Origin: Blepharisma stoltei
Taxonomy: Eukaryota; Ciliophora; Heterotrichea; Heterotrichida; Blepharismidae
Length of the DNA stretch: 64,000 nt
Assembly (NCBI GenBank): GCA_914767885.1
Contig: CAJZBQ010000058.1
Coordinates: 631,501-695,500 of the forward strand
Direction: 5' to 3'
The notes beneath the pieces were generated by a model. That model ran no database searches and had not been told where the DNA came from. It saw only the letters and a list, made by a program, of their open reading frames with translations. Positions 1 to 10,446 of this stretch are shown here, one piece after another (the stretch's first letter is position 1; each line of letters opens with the position of its first letter). A program made the translations under genes and the position numbers.

Positions 1-962
1 ATTTCATTAATATAATCCCTCATGCTGAATTTTACAAAAATCATTGTTAAAAGACCCATCAGATGTTCGTCTCCTACCTAAATATCTCTTACTATTGTAT
101 ACTGATTCCCTGGAAATGAGTCATTAATCTGATTGCAAATATGAGACATCCAATTCCTCATTCTTACATCGTCGCCTACAATGTTTTTTGGGCTGAGTTC
201 ACACATTTCTTGCAAACAAATTACAATCATGTCAGGGGATTGTTCAGGCTCCAAATACACATCATTTTGGCAGCAGAACCACAAAAATAAATCTTCGCTT
301 GGTCCTTTTCCAGCTGTATTCCAAGTCCCTATAATCATTTTTATATCCCTGATTTCTGTATATTCAGTTTCCCTTATCTTTAACTGGTCTTTTATATAAG
401 CATTCATCATGTCTTTCCCATAATGTTCTGGAAGCAGCACATTTGATATTTTTTGTGTGGAGTTATTTTCTGTGTTGTACTCGATAGATCTTACTTGTAT
501 AGGAATCGCTGACTCATAGTACCACATCCATTTATGTGAGTTGGATAGTGCATGGAATGGCTCTCTTTGATATCTTGATACCTCTTCTATATGCTTTATA
601 AGCGTATTGATTAATTTTTTATTATTTGTAGTGATATTTCAGAGAGTTGTATCGTAAGTCAGCCAGCGAAATAAAAATCCATCTGATTTTTGAATTATTT
701 GGATTTCTTTTGTGAGAGGAAGCACTATCAGAAGTTCAAGTCCTCCGCTGAGAGAAAAGATTTTTCGAGGACGGAATAAGAAAATTCTGAATAAAAATTA
801 CGCTTGTTCATATGGGCAGGATTTATTTGATACTAATGCAAAAAAGCATTCCTTGGGGTTTCCTTTGTATTGAGTTGTGACTATTTCAAGCTATTTTGAA
901 AATACTTTTAATAAGTTTTCTGAATTCCTAAGCTTGTTCTGAACCGTCTTGACTGGGTTCAT
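1..962 (-). CDS. Inositol polyphosphate 5-phosphatase, 5' part
   Basis: Likely removes the 5-phosphate from inositol lipids or inositol phosphates. Start ATG is at 960-962 (MNPVKTVQNKL). Three 15-nt GT-AG introns (891-905, 787-801, 78-92) each remove an in-frame stop and keep the frame open to the left edge. The catalytic-domain start is recognisable: GTWNTAGKGP, then DMIVICLQEM (the family metal-binding Glu in LQE), then after the last intron a VGDEHLMGLLTMIFVK stretch like the family's LVG..L.VFV segment. An N-terminal region of about 170 residues precedes the domain and is unassigned. The rest of the phosphatase domain lies beyond position 1. One TGA (639-641) is read as Trp. Subfamily (OCRL/INPP5-like) cannot be decided. 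Confidence 0.85.
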
Positions 963-1114
963 GTTAGCTTTTTGAGATAAATATTAAAATGTGTAGTGAA
1001 GTTTTTCATTAAAAGGGTTTTTTATAGTGAAGAATAGAAGAATAAGATGTTAATATAAGATTTAATTAATCATAAGATTAAAAATATATGCTATTAAAAT
1101 AATAAAATAACTGA

Positions 1115-1500
1115 CTCCCCCCCCCCCCTCCGTGAGCGAACAAAAAAAATTTTGTTCGCTCACGGAGGGGGGTTAATTTTTTTTTTTTAAAAAAAATTTA
1201 TATATAAATTTTATAAAAAATATTTTTTTCGAAATTTAAAAAAATCCTAATTTGCAAAAATTGGAAGCAAATATTAATTTAATTTGCAAAATTTATGTTT
1301 TTAAAACGCAATTTGTTTAAAATTAAACAGAATTAGCTCTAGATTTCATTATACTAATTATCACTTATATATCAAAAATTTTTTTCCATTAAAATTTTTT
1401 CTATTAAAAAAATTTTTGTTCACTCACGGAGGGTGGGTTTTTGGTCAAAAAATGGCGATTTTTCTAATGGTTTTGTTCGCTCACGGAGGGGGGGGGGGAG
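1115..1500. mobile_element. Type-1 MITE, intergenic
   Basis: A 386-bp element with a C-run/GTGAGCGAACAAAA end on the left and its inverted counterpart on the right. The left end folds on itself (GTGAGCGAAC...GTTCGCTCAC), and the right end has two spaced copies of the CTCACGGAGG motif. The AT-rich core shares the GATATATAAGTGATAA-type segment found in every copy in this window. The flanks are TGA on both sides, a 3-bp duplication without a TA, unlike the TTA/TAA of the other copies. No protein is encoded. Confidence 0.85.
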
Positions 1501-1963
1501 TGAGTATGAAGAAATCTCAGAAAATTTACCTGCGTTTAGTCAGAAAATTCGAAATATTTCTAACTCCTCCTAACAATAATGCAAAATCGAAAAAAAATTC
1601 TTTATGTGAATGGTTTTTTATAAAATAATTTTATATATAATTAATATTTTTATAGAGAGATATCTATCAAATTTTTAAAAATAAATTTGCGATGCTAGGA
1701 TTTCTTAAAATCAGAATATATAATTTAAAATAAAGTTGCAGAAATAATTTAGCAAGACAAATAACAAAATTTCCTTGCTCCTGAATAGTAGGAAAATAAA
1801 CTTTCATATAGAGAAATATTAATTGGGTTTCAAACAGATTTTACTTTTAAATAATTTGCGCCGACGATTAATATAATTATTTACACTAAGTCAGCATAGC
1901 AAAGCGCTTTTATAATTAATTTTAACTTTGATTTAGCCAAATTTTGAATTATTTTCATTCAAA
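1501..1963. other. AT-rich intergenic stretch
   Basis: About 460 bp between the type-1 MITE and the next gene. No coding frame or repeat was seen. It presumably contains the promoter of the gene starting at 1964, but no motif could be picked out. Confidence 0.5.
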
Positions 1964-3213
1964 ATGGCACAGTCAAATCCACTTCTGCGAAGATCAAAAC
2001 TTCCTCCTATCAGCGGGCAAGCTACAACAGGTGACATTCAAGATCGATTAAAAACAATGCAAAACCCTGCAGCGTTACTGCTATCATATGCAAAACTAAA
2101 TGGGCAAAATATAACCTTAAATCGCCCTAGACAAACCAAAACATCCGCGCCAGTTCATATCGCAATTTCCCAAGATGACCAATTGCCTACTGATTTCGTA
2201 GAGGGCAAAGAGCCATACGAAAATATTGCATTTGCTCCTTTAAACCAAGACCCTGAAGGAATTTATACATTCGTGGAAAGTAATTTCTATTCAGATTTGA
2301 AAACTGGGAATTTTAGAAGATTTTTTAACAATAATTTAGTAATAAAAGAAGCAAAACCTGTTTACACTTCGGTTTCTGAAGAAGAAAAAGAAGCTAGCGT
2401 ATATATGAAGTTGGAAGATTTAAGTTTTTTTATTCATAGATTTTTTCTGTTTCTTCAAGGTATATGTGGAGGTCTAGGAATAGTTCATATATATTTGCTG
2501 CTATCTAATTTTGATGATATCGAATTTTTGGATTTTTATGCGCAACATGCAGTACCAATTGGAACACTATTTCATATTGTAGTGTTTTTATCATTAGTCG
2601 GAGCAATTCATAGGGTGATTTCAGAAAAAAACCACTGTAAACAATATTTAGACACTGTAATCTCAAGAACTGAAGTAGACTACGACACGAGTAAGCATAG
2701 GATGCCATATTATATAGCTATGGTTTGCACAATTTGCTATGCAATTGCTTATATTTTTGTCACAGCTTGTGCAGCATTTGCCTCAAGGATGTATTTTAAT
2801 GATAAAAATTACCAGCATGCTTGGAAATCTAATGTAGATTCGAGCATTTCAGATGGACTTAAAAGCTGAAGATGGCTAATGATAATTATATTTTTATAAT
2901 AAATGTGCATAGTTGTAATATAATTAATGGGAATTTGAATATTTATGGAAAAAATAGTGCAGACGCTTTAATAATTCTTGCATGGATTATTTGGTCAATG
3001 CAAAGCAATTGGAACATTGGTACACTATATAGGATGGAACTTGAAGCGCTGAAACGAAAAGAAGAAGCCACGGTTGTCAGCTATTTACAAAAGATTTATC
3101 GTCATTTATTTTATGGAAATCCATATTTGCCTTCTGGAGTTTATACTATTAATGATACCAAAGAGGAGAGCCCAACAAAAGAAAAGGCTGAAAAGGAAAT
3201 TAAAAAATTATAA
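1964..3213 (+). CDS. Four-TM membrane protein, possibly TMEM237-like
   Basis: Start ATG at 1964. A polar N-terminus of about 150 residues is followed by hydrophobic segments near residues 160-185, 195-220 and 250-275, then a fourth (ALIILAWIIWSM) in a different frame. Removing a 68-bp TA-bounded segment (TA at 2887 to TA at 2955) joins the frames as WRWLMII-SADALIILAW and gives 393 residues. TGA at 2867 is Trp. A long soluble N-terminus plus a C-terminal four-helix membrane region resembles the ciliary transition-zone protein TMEM237, but that is impression, not proof. The tail is rich in Lys and Glu. Confidence 0.6.
2887..2954. other. Candidate 68-bp TA-bounded IES
   Basis: TA-bounded, starting TATATTTTT and ending AAAAAATA just before the right TA, so the ends are weakly inverted. 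Excision converts two frames into one continuous frame (68 is 2 modulo 3, as needed). The exact boundary is inferred from codon phase. Confidence 0.55.
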
Positions 3214-3430
3214 TTATATAAAATCGTATAATTAAAAATCTGCTTTTAATAATGATTTATAAATTTTATTTAAAGTATTATTATCTCGATCTAAATTTCT
3301 AATTAATTCGTTAGTCTATTACAAATTATTTTGTTCTTGAGAATTATTGCAACCTTTAGATTTTATCTTACTCACCTCAATTAAATTGTAACAAAATATC
3401 AGTAAAATTTGCATTTTTTGGGTACTTTAA

Positions 3431-3688
3431 CCCCTCTTTAAATTGGAACAAAATTTTTATCAATGAAATGCTAATTTTGATAAAATTAGTTCTGACCTAA
3501 TTGGACAGACAAAATAAGTAGAATGCTGTTTAAACAGTTTTCACACTGAAATGATCAATTTTCTTACTTATTTCTTATAAAAATAACTACTAAATTCAAA
3601 GTATTGTATCATTATTTGTTTTTAAAAATAAATATATTTTTCTCCATTAAATTGGAACAGGATTTTTTGTACCAATTTAAAGGGAGGA
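3431..3688. repeat. Inverted-repeat MITE-like element
   Basis: Left end CCCCTCTTTAAATTGGAAC and right end CCAATTTAAAGGGAGG are inverted copies about 220 bp apart, with TTAA-like flanks on both sides. An inner ATTAAATTGGAAC copy lies near 3646. No coding capacity. A similar right end (AATTTAAAAAAGGGGG) occurs near 6110-6130. The rest of 3214-3849 is plain AT-rich intergenic DNA. Confidence 0.6.
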
Positions 3689-3849
3689 ATTAAGAAATAA
3701 GTAATGGATATTTATTTATATTTTATCAGGCTTTAAATATGCACTCAACACCCTAAATTCTTAAGCTGCTAATTAATTCAGTGTGCATTTGCATATAATT
3801 AGCCTCCAATTTCAAGAAAATTTGTATATTCTTGAATATTTTATAATAA

Positions 3850-5827
3850 ATGGAGAGTTCTCGGGTCCGTGCTGTTCTATTCAAGAATGAGCAGCATCCA
3901 ACTGATGCGCATCAAATCCTAATTAGCCCTAACATAACTAAAGAAGAGCTTTTACATTTAGCTTCTGAACAGCTCGGAATTTCAGCGAAAAAAATCTTTT
4001 CTGAAACAGGGCTCCTTTTAAACTCGCTCAACTCTATATCAGATGGCACAACGTTTTACATCTCTCAAGGTGAAAATTTCCAAGTAAAATCATCCTCAAG
4101 CCCACAAAAAACTAGCAAAAAATATGTGATTTGTTTATTAGGTGCAGCGGCTGTAGGAAAATCAGCGATAACTTTGAGATATGTGTCTAATAAATTTGTA
4201 AGGGACTATGATCCAACAATTGAGGACTATTATACCAAAAATGTGGTAATTGATAATGAGCCAACAGTGATATCAATTTTAGATACTGCAGGCATGGAAG
4301 ATTACTCACCTTTAGTTGATGACTGGATTGATAATAAAGACGGATTTATTTTGGTATACTCAGTAGAGCTGCCTGATTCACTAACAAGATTGAGATTTTT
4401 TAGAGATAAAATATTGCATAGATATCAGCGTCAAGGAAATAAAGGACCTGTCACAGTTATGGCAGCAAATAAAATAGATATTCCTAACACCCCTGTAAGA
4501 AATTAAATGTTGACGTTGACGGAAAAGGGACTCAGAGGCGAAATTTCCTGATGGATCAGTGGACCGGTGAAAGAGGTGGCAAAATATGCCTTTAGTGCTC
4601 AAGCAGACTGTCTCAATGGGAGCTTGCCAAAGCAGGGTGTTTTGCTTCTCCCTGAAGGTTTTTCCCTGTCCTTGCCAGATGGGCTAGACAGGTTTTGCCT
4701 ACCACATGGTCTTTCCTCATCGGGGCCATCAGGGAGAGATGACCCCCTGTCAAGGTGGTTAAGGCCGAAAATCCAAAATGGTATCATGCCATCTTTGGAG
4801 CTGAGACGGGGAGTATGGTCAGCGCTTGCGGGAGCGCTTATGGTCGGACACTTATTAATCTTAATCTTAACACCTCTGTGAGAGGACAAAACCTTTGGAA
4901 AAATCCCTATTTTTTGGGCGAAAAAAAAATTATGATAAAAAGCTTGATATATAAGTGATAATCTTTTATAATGAAATCCCTTGACAATTCCGTTTAATTT
5001 TAAACAGCTTCATTTAAAACATAATTTTACAAATTAAATCTATATTTGTTTTGCAATTTTTGCGAATTGGGCTTTTTAAATTTTGGAAAAAAAATTATTA
5101 TAAATTGATATTTAAATTAGCATACCTCGTGAGCGAAAAAAAAAATTTTTGTTTGCTCATGGATGGGTGAGAGTAATAGAAATGGAGAAATAAAATGGTA
5201 AATAGGACTCCTAGGCGACACCTCCTATAGAGTAATGAACCGGCAAGATGGGTTGTGAAAGTAAGCTCTTTATGAGCTAAGTAGACCATCTCAAAAGTAA
5301 GCCTGCCAAAACAGGGTGTTTTATTTCTACCTGAAGGTATAGAGATTTCCTCTATATAGCGCTGAAAGCGCAGACATTTCCCAGGAGCTTTCCAAGTTCG
5401 TCGGACCAAATCGCTTTTGGTCCGACCAAGGCATTTGATTTGGTGCAACCAACCGATAAATTCGATCAGAATTTATCGGCCTTACAGCGCCAAACATAGG
5501 AAACTTCTATATTCCTATCCCTTTCAGATCGGCTATACAGGTTTTTGCCTTTGCCCTAGGGAACTAATTCCTTTGAAAGGTATTTAAGGTCGGAAATCCA
5601 AAAGGATGATCTTTTGCAGCCAGATCGGCGAAGGCTAGTGAATTTCCCCGCTTATATCAGAATAACAATTTAATTTTTTAATTAATAATAGAAATGTATC
5701 AGCTGAAGAAGGAAGAAAGGTGGCTGAAGAACTTGATATGAAGCAGTTTGAAGTGTCCGCTGCTACTGGGCAAGGAATCGATGACGTATTTGCTGATATA
5801 ATAAGAGTGCTTACTTCTCCCATTTAA
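3850..5827 (+). CDS. Ras-like small GTPase with N-terminal extension
   Basis: A GTP-binding switch protein. An N-terminal domain of about 85 residues, possibly ubiquitin-like (SPNITKEELLHLASEQLG), precedes a Ras fold. Motifs: P-loop GAAAVGKS (Ras usually has GxxGVGKS), switch I YDPTIEDYY, switch II LDTAGMEDY, NKID for base recognition, and after the insertion SAATG as the SAK equivalent. The first coding block runs into a stop at 4504. The C-terminal block, starting RNVSAEEG at 5690, is 1.2 kb downstream. Removing TA(4485) to TA(5689), 1204 bp, gives IPRNVSAEEG. Using the AGAAAT repeat at 4498 and 5690 instead (1192 bp) gives IPNTPVRNVS. Both keep frame. The C-terminus LTSPI has no prenylation cysteine, so it is probably not membrane-anchored that way. 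Confidence 0.85.
4487..5690. mobile_element. Compound insertion in the Ras-like gene: two retroposon copies around a type-1 MITE
   Basis: Three blocks. 4504-4870 is a GC-rich copy (GGACTC..., GCAGGGTGTTTTGCTTCTCC, AAGGCCGAAAATCC). 4871-5173 is a decayed type-1 MITE flanked by TAA/TAA. 5177-5689 is a second, diverged copy of the same GC-rich family in the same orientation (GGACTCCTAGGCG, ACAGGGTGTTTTATTTCTAC, AAGGTCGGAAATCC). A relative in reverse orientation lies at 51885-52138. The whole block must go for the GTPase to be made. Boundaries of the two GC-rich copies are approximate. Confidence 0.7.
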
Positions 5828-6794
5828 TTTGGGGCCAAAAATCCTAAAGGGGAAGTTATTTTTTTTCAAAATAATATTATATTAAATTTTTTCCAAAAAA
5901 AGACTTTTTGAGTTTTAATCTATTTTATGGATAATTAATGCAAAAAATTAATCGATAAAGTGTAAAAAATGTTTAAATAAATTCGCATTGCACTTTTCCA
6001 TTAAATTTGGTTAAAAACATTTATAAAAATTAAGTGTTTTAACTTAAAATTTATTATTGTTCAATTTAATTGGCCCAAAAAATTGAAATTTTACCTATAT
6101 TTTTTGTTTCAATTTAAAAAAGGGGGAGTTAGATCAAGAAGAGTTGTGCAAAAAAAAGAAAATAAAGAATCCTGGTTTAAAAAAGCATGCAGCCTTCTTT
6201 AGATATAAAAGTTAAAAAAATTACTCAAATTTAAATTATGGTGTATCGGAAAAAATTAATATTTTATTCTTGATTTACTTCATTTATTTTTAATATAGGA
6301 AAAGCTTAGTTCTAATAACAATTTTGATAATTATGCTTTTGGCTACTTTCAATAGTGATAAGAAAATTGACCTCAAAAAATTATATTTAAAAGAATAAAT
6401 CGAGCAATGTCGCAATTTTTTTATTTGAAAGTATAAATAAATATCATTAATGGTATAAGCACACCAGCATTTTTAAATACTAAAATTTTTATAAGTAAAC
6501 TTGTCTTTATTAAATTAAATTTTCAAATGTATAATAATATCTATTATATTAATTTCTTAATCTTTTTCTTAAAGGGATCTATCTTCATGCATTCTCTATA
6601 AATGGAACTAATTTTAAATAAAAAGGAAAAGTTCAATTTTAAATTTATATAGGATTGACTGGACATTTTTCATTTTTATAAGCCCAAATTTGTAATAATA
6701 AAATAGATTATGCAATTTCGATTAACATAAAAAACTGGGATTGGCTATTTTAGCGCTTCAAATTTAAATAACTTAAATTAAGTTATCATTAAAA
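5828..6794. other. AT-rich intergenic stretch
   Basis: About 970 bp without a supported gene. There are runs related to the AATTTAAAGGGAGG inverted-repeat family near 5833-5860 and 6100-6130, but no clean element could be delimited. Confidence 0.45.
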
Positions 6795-7268
6795 CTATCT
6801 GAATTTGACATTTTGATACTTACGAATAATTTGGTTGCAGGTTTTCATATGAGTACTCAGTGCGTATTTTATTTTAAATTTTTTTCCACAATAGTCACAT
6901 GCGAAAGGCTTTTTCCCTAGGTCATGCATTTTCCCATTATGCTGCTTGAGACCTCTATAAGAAATAAAGCTTCTTTGGCATTCTTCACATGCGTATTTCA
7001 TGCTTCCAGATGATTCTATTTCTGATTCATCAAGGCTTGAGTCCAGCTGGTTTTCGATTCCTTTCTCTTCTTTTTTTGTCATGTCTATAGACTTTTCATT
7101 AATGTGATACCCAAGCTCTCTATGCGACCCGAAGGATAAAATGCAATGGGGACATGGGTATAAAGAAGAAGCTTGCTTAAATGAAGCATTCAAAGTTAGC
7201 GGTTCTGGCAGTTCTGCTTGTCTATCGATGCCTATGGCGTTTGAGTCGTTTTCCATATTTATGGCCAT
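6795..7268 (-). CDS. C2H2 zinc-finger protein
   Basis: A 157-residue protein, uninterrupted, ending TAG. Finger-like units: CPHC...H...near residues 38-58 (incomplete second His), CEEC...HNGKMH near 93-117, and CDYCGKKFKIKYALSTHMKTC near 122-143, which ends in Cys rather than His. The linker GKKPFACDYC is the classical TGEKPF-type joint. It probably binds nucleic acid in the nucleus. An acidic Ser-rich spacer separates the first finger from the other two. A second in-frame ATG lies at 7256. Only the last two fingers look canonical, so specific DNA binding is an inference. Confidence 0.8.
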   Translation of the reverse strand: MAINMENDSNAIGIDRQAELPEPLTLNASFKQASSLYPCPHCILSFGSHRELGYHINEKSIDMTKKEEKGIENQLDSSLDESEIESSGSMKYACEECQRSFISYRGLKQHNGKMHDLGKKPFACDYCGKKFKIKYALSTHMKTCNQIIRKYQNVKFR

Positions 7269-7904
7269 TTACTTTATGTTTTTAGTTAATATTAGTTTTT
7301 CATAGCTGACCTGAAATGAGTTAATTTTTAAATAAAAAATCCATAAGAATCCCTAAAAATATTTAAAATTTTGTATTTACCAATAGAAAATAGTGGACTT
7401 ATAAAGATGCTAGTTTACTGAAGAAAATCTATTTCTTTTTCATCATTTGCAAACTGCAAAAATTTTAAAATTGAAAAACAAAGCAATATTCTTATTTTGT
7501 AATACAAAAGAAGAATAAAACATTTCTAATAAATTTCCAGTTGAAATCTATGTTAATCAGACAATTTAGAGGCTTTGTTGCATCTATATTGATACTTGTT
7601 ATATATATGATTTAATATTTATTTCAATTGCAATAGTTTATTAAAGGAAGTAAGAATTTGAATAATTTGATAGAGTAATAATTCACATTGTAAAATTCAA
7701 AGTAATTAAAAAGTGAAACGAGTCAATGTTGAATTTTATTTAATATGATAAATATCTTTTATTGGGACATATAAGCTAGTTAATTTATAAAGGTTAATTT
7801 TTACTTTAAAGTTAATCCAAATAATGAAAAAATATAAAAAAGACTCAATTAGCAAATTGATATAAACTGTAAAAAATGCTAATTTCTTTTATATAGAGAG
7901 AATC

Positions 7905-9560
7905 TAATGCTGCCTGGCCAAGAGGACTGGGTCTAACCGGCTCTACAGCTCTATCTGGCAGTTTGTAGTTCTGCTCTACCTAGCTTTACTGTCTCTACCT
8001 CAAGCGATATACGGGTTTTCATGTTTATTAAAAGCGTTTTGAAACGATAACTATCTAATATTAAATCAAAAATAAATATCTTGACTTAAAATCATTTAAT
8101 TAATGGGCTTGATTATTTTTTAAAAATTACTCCTTGATTTTATAAGAAATAATCTTTATAAATTAAAGCGGAATATTAATTATAAATTTATGTCTGCTTT
8201 TTAAACTTAGAAACAAAATTTTGATGAACAATTAAACTGTGTACTAAAAAACAAAATAAATGCACAACAATATAAATCGAGAAATTATGAGAATTGTCTG
8301 ATATATTTCTCAGTTATCTTTAATAAATAAATCCATTAAAATTTTTATTTAAGTGGCATTATAAGGTTTATCTTTTAAATGATTTTATAGCGTAATAAGC
8401 TGCAGGAGGTATAGTAACACCTCTCACATAATCTTTTAGGCTAATATTTTATTAAGAATATATTTTTTAGCGTTAATTTAGTAGGAACTTTAATATTTTT
8501 TGCAAATTATAAATAACTTTGATATTAAGATAAATTCAAATTCTCTTCTCTTATTGCCTATAAGTTCTAAATTTCTATCTTTAGCGATATTACTGATTTT
8601 GCAGTATTTAAATCCATATGCAGCCCAGGCATGAATAAAGCACGCTATTGTATAAAAATATTCTTAAAAAAATATATATCTCTCTGAAATATTAAAATGA
8701 TAATATTTTAAAAAAGCAGCAGGATGTTTCTTTTAGAAAATAAGCGATGATTCAAAGACTTTTAATTAATAGAATCAAAGTTATTTAGAGAATTATAAAT
8801 ATTTATCTTGTTTAAAAGACTAATTCTATTTAAAATTTTAAAGAATTAATCAGATTTTCGTTCAGCATGCGAAATAAGCCTCCTTTATACGGCTTTAATT
8901 TTTTTCTAAGCCTTTATGTCTTTTTTTTTATAATTTAAGCAAGCATTTCAATATGAATTGACTATAAAATAACACTATTTATGATTGGTTGAAATTATAT
9001 CTTTGTTTTTGCTATTTTATCGAATAATAGTAGTTTATAATGATTTCATTTACTATATGATTATCGTATAATTTATTTTCAGTATTAAACGCTTTTACAA
9101 AATTCATATCAACATTTTATTATTTATACATCACTGATTTACGTTATAGACTTTAAAAAAATTCTATATATTTACAATAATGCGATTTAGATTAAATTAT
9201 TATCTTTTGGGCATGATGCTGTCACGGGCTATTACATTTTATTTAATATATCATATTACAATTCATTAAAATGCTCAAAAACTAAGTTATTTATTTTGGT
9301 GGATCCAGACTGCCAGGTAAAGCCAGTAGAGCCAGTAAAGCCAGGCAGAGCCATGTAGAGCTAGGAAGAGCCAGGCTGCCCAATAGAGAGTAAAATTAGA
9401 TAAAGCCAGACTGCCAAGTAGAGCTAGTAGAGCTGGACTGCCAGAGTACCAAAATGCTAGGTAGAGCCGGACAGCCAGACTTCCAGGTTGTCAGACTGCC
9501 AAGTAGAGATAGACTGACAGTAGAGTTAGGTAGACCCAGCCAGGTTTGACCAGCTGTCAA
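7905..9560. repeat. Long element with terminal inverted degenerate satellites
   Basis: 9300-9560 is a degenerate tandem array built from GCCAGGTAGAGC / GACTGCCAAGTAGAGC-like units. 7905-8000 carries the same units in reverse complement (GGCTCTAC, TCTGGCAG, CTCTACCTAGC). The outermost parts align as inverted copies: CTGGGTCTAACCGGCTCTAC on the left against CTGGGTCTACCTAACTCTAC on the reversed right. The 1.3 kb between is AT-rich and non-coding. It looks like a non-autonomous transposon or a large IES whose ends are built of repeats. Confidence 0.55.
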
Positions 9561-9750
9561 TACTTTGAAAAATATATTATTTGTGCTGCTTCAATATAGC
9601 ACGATAGTTGAGAACTTATAATACCAAAATATTACTCTTTTACTATGAGATAATAAAGTTGTATTAAGGCTAACTTAATTATAATTTTAAAGCTATAATA
9701 CTTTTACCAAATTTTAGGGAGAATTTTTTATGGCTTCAAAATTCGCTTTA

Positions 9751-10027
9751 CTCCCCCTCGTGAGCGAACAAAATCATTAGAAAAATCCCTATTTTTTGCC
9801 CAAAACTACCCCGTGAGCGAACAAAAATTTTTTATGAAAAAAAAATTTTGATTATAAATGACAATTTTAATAATGAAATCTCTAGCTAATTCTGTTTAAT
9901 TTTAGACAGCTTGCATTTTAAAGCTTTTTTACAATGGGATTTTTTTAAATTTTTAAAAAATAATTCTAAAAATTTCTATATAAAGTAAAAAAAAAATTAA
10001 CCTCTTGTTTGCTCACGGATAGGGGAG
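9751..10027. mobile_element. Type-1 MITE
   Basis: Starts CTCCCCCTCGTGAGCGAACA after TTA and ends with GGGGAG before TTA (10028-10030). It has the second internal GTGAGCGAACAAAA copy about 50 bp in, and the shared AT-rich core. 277 bp, non-coding. A further decayed copy, starting TCCCTCCGTGATCGAGAACA near 10171 and ending near 10432, lies next to it. Confidence 0.8.
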
Positions 10028-10446
10028 TTAGATAATATGAAAAATATGCTTTTTAATTTTTATAATGTAAAAACAACTATCGTTACCCTCAAAGAATACT
10101 TGAAAAATTTTCATTAAAGTAATAGCTGCTTTCTTATAATTATATCAGCTTATGGCCATTATTATAACTATCCCTCCGTGATCGAGAACAATAATTGGAA
10201 AGCCTCTTTTTTGGGAAAACAAAATCCTCGGTTAGCGAGGAAAAATTTTATGATGTAATTTTGATGAATTTTAAATAGTTATATTTTAAAAAATAAAATT
10301 AAAATTTTTCTTTCAATTTTATATGGTTTAAGAAAAAAAATTATTAGAAATTTGTATATAAAAATCAAAATAAAATTAAACCTCTACTCGTGCGAGAAAA
10401 ATTTTCTACTCAATACGGAGTAGGAAGGAGTAAAACTTTTATATTT

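Larger units (their letters stand above)
7269..10446. other. 3.2-kb gene desert
   Basis: No ORF of useful length on either strand, even with TGA as Trp. It contains a long inverted-repeat element (about 7905-9560), a type-1 MITE (9751-10027) and a decayed relative (about 10171-10432). The remainder is 75-80% AT by eye with no recognisable RNA gene. Confidence 0.6.

Noticed and set aside
1416-1628. 70-codon ORF overlapping a MITE end
   Set aside because: Most of it translates the G-run and MITE terminus; no independent coding signal.
4567-4889. Open frames of about 100 codons on both strands inside the Ras-like gene insertion
   Set aside because: They lie in the GC-rich repeat family, run on both strands equally, and have no protein-like composition or homology to each other's copies.
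9300-9560. CRISPR-like repeat array
   Set aside because: Units are degenerate, without constant-length spacers, and the organism is eukaryotic.
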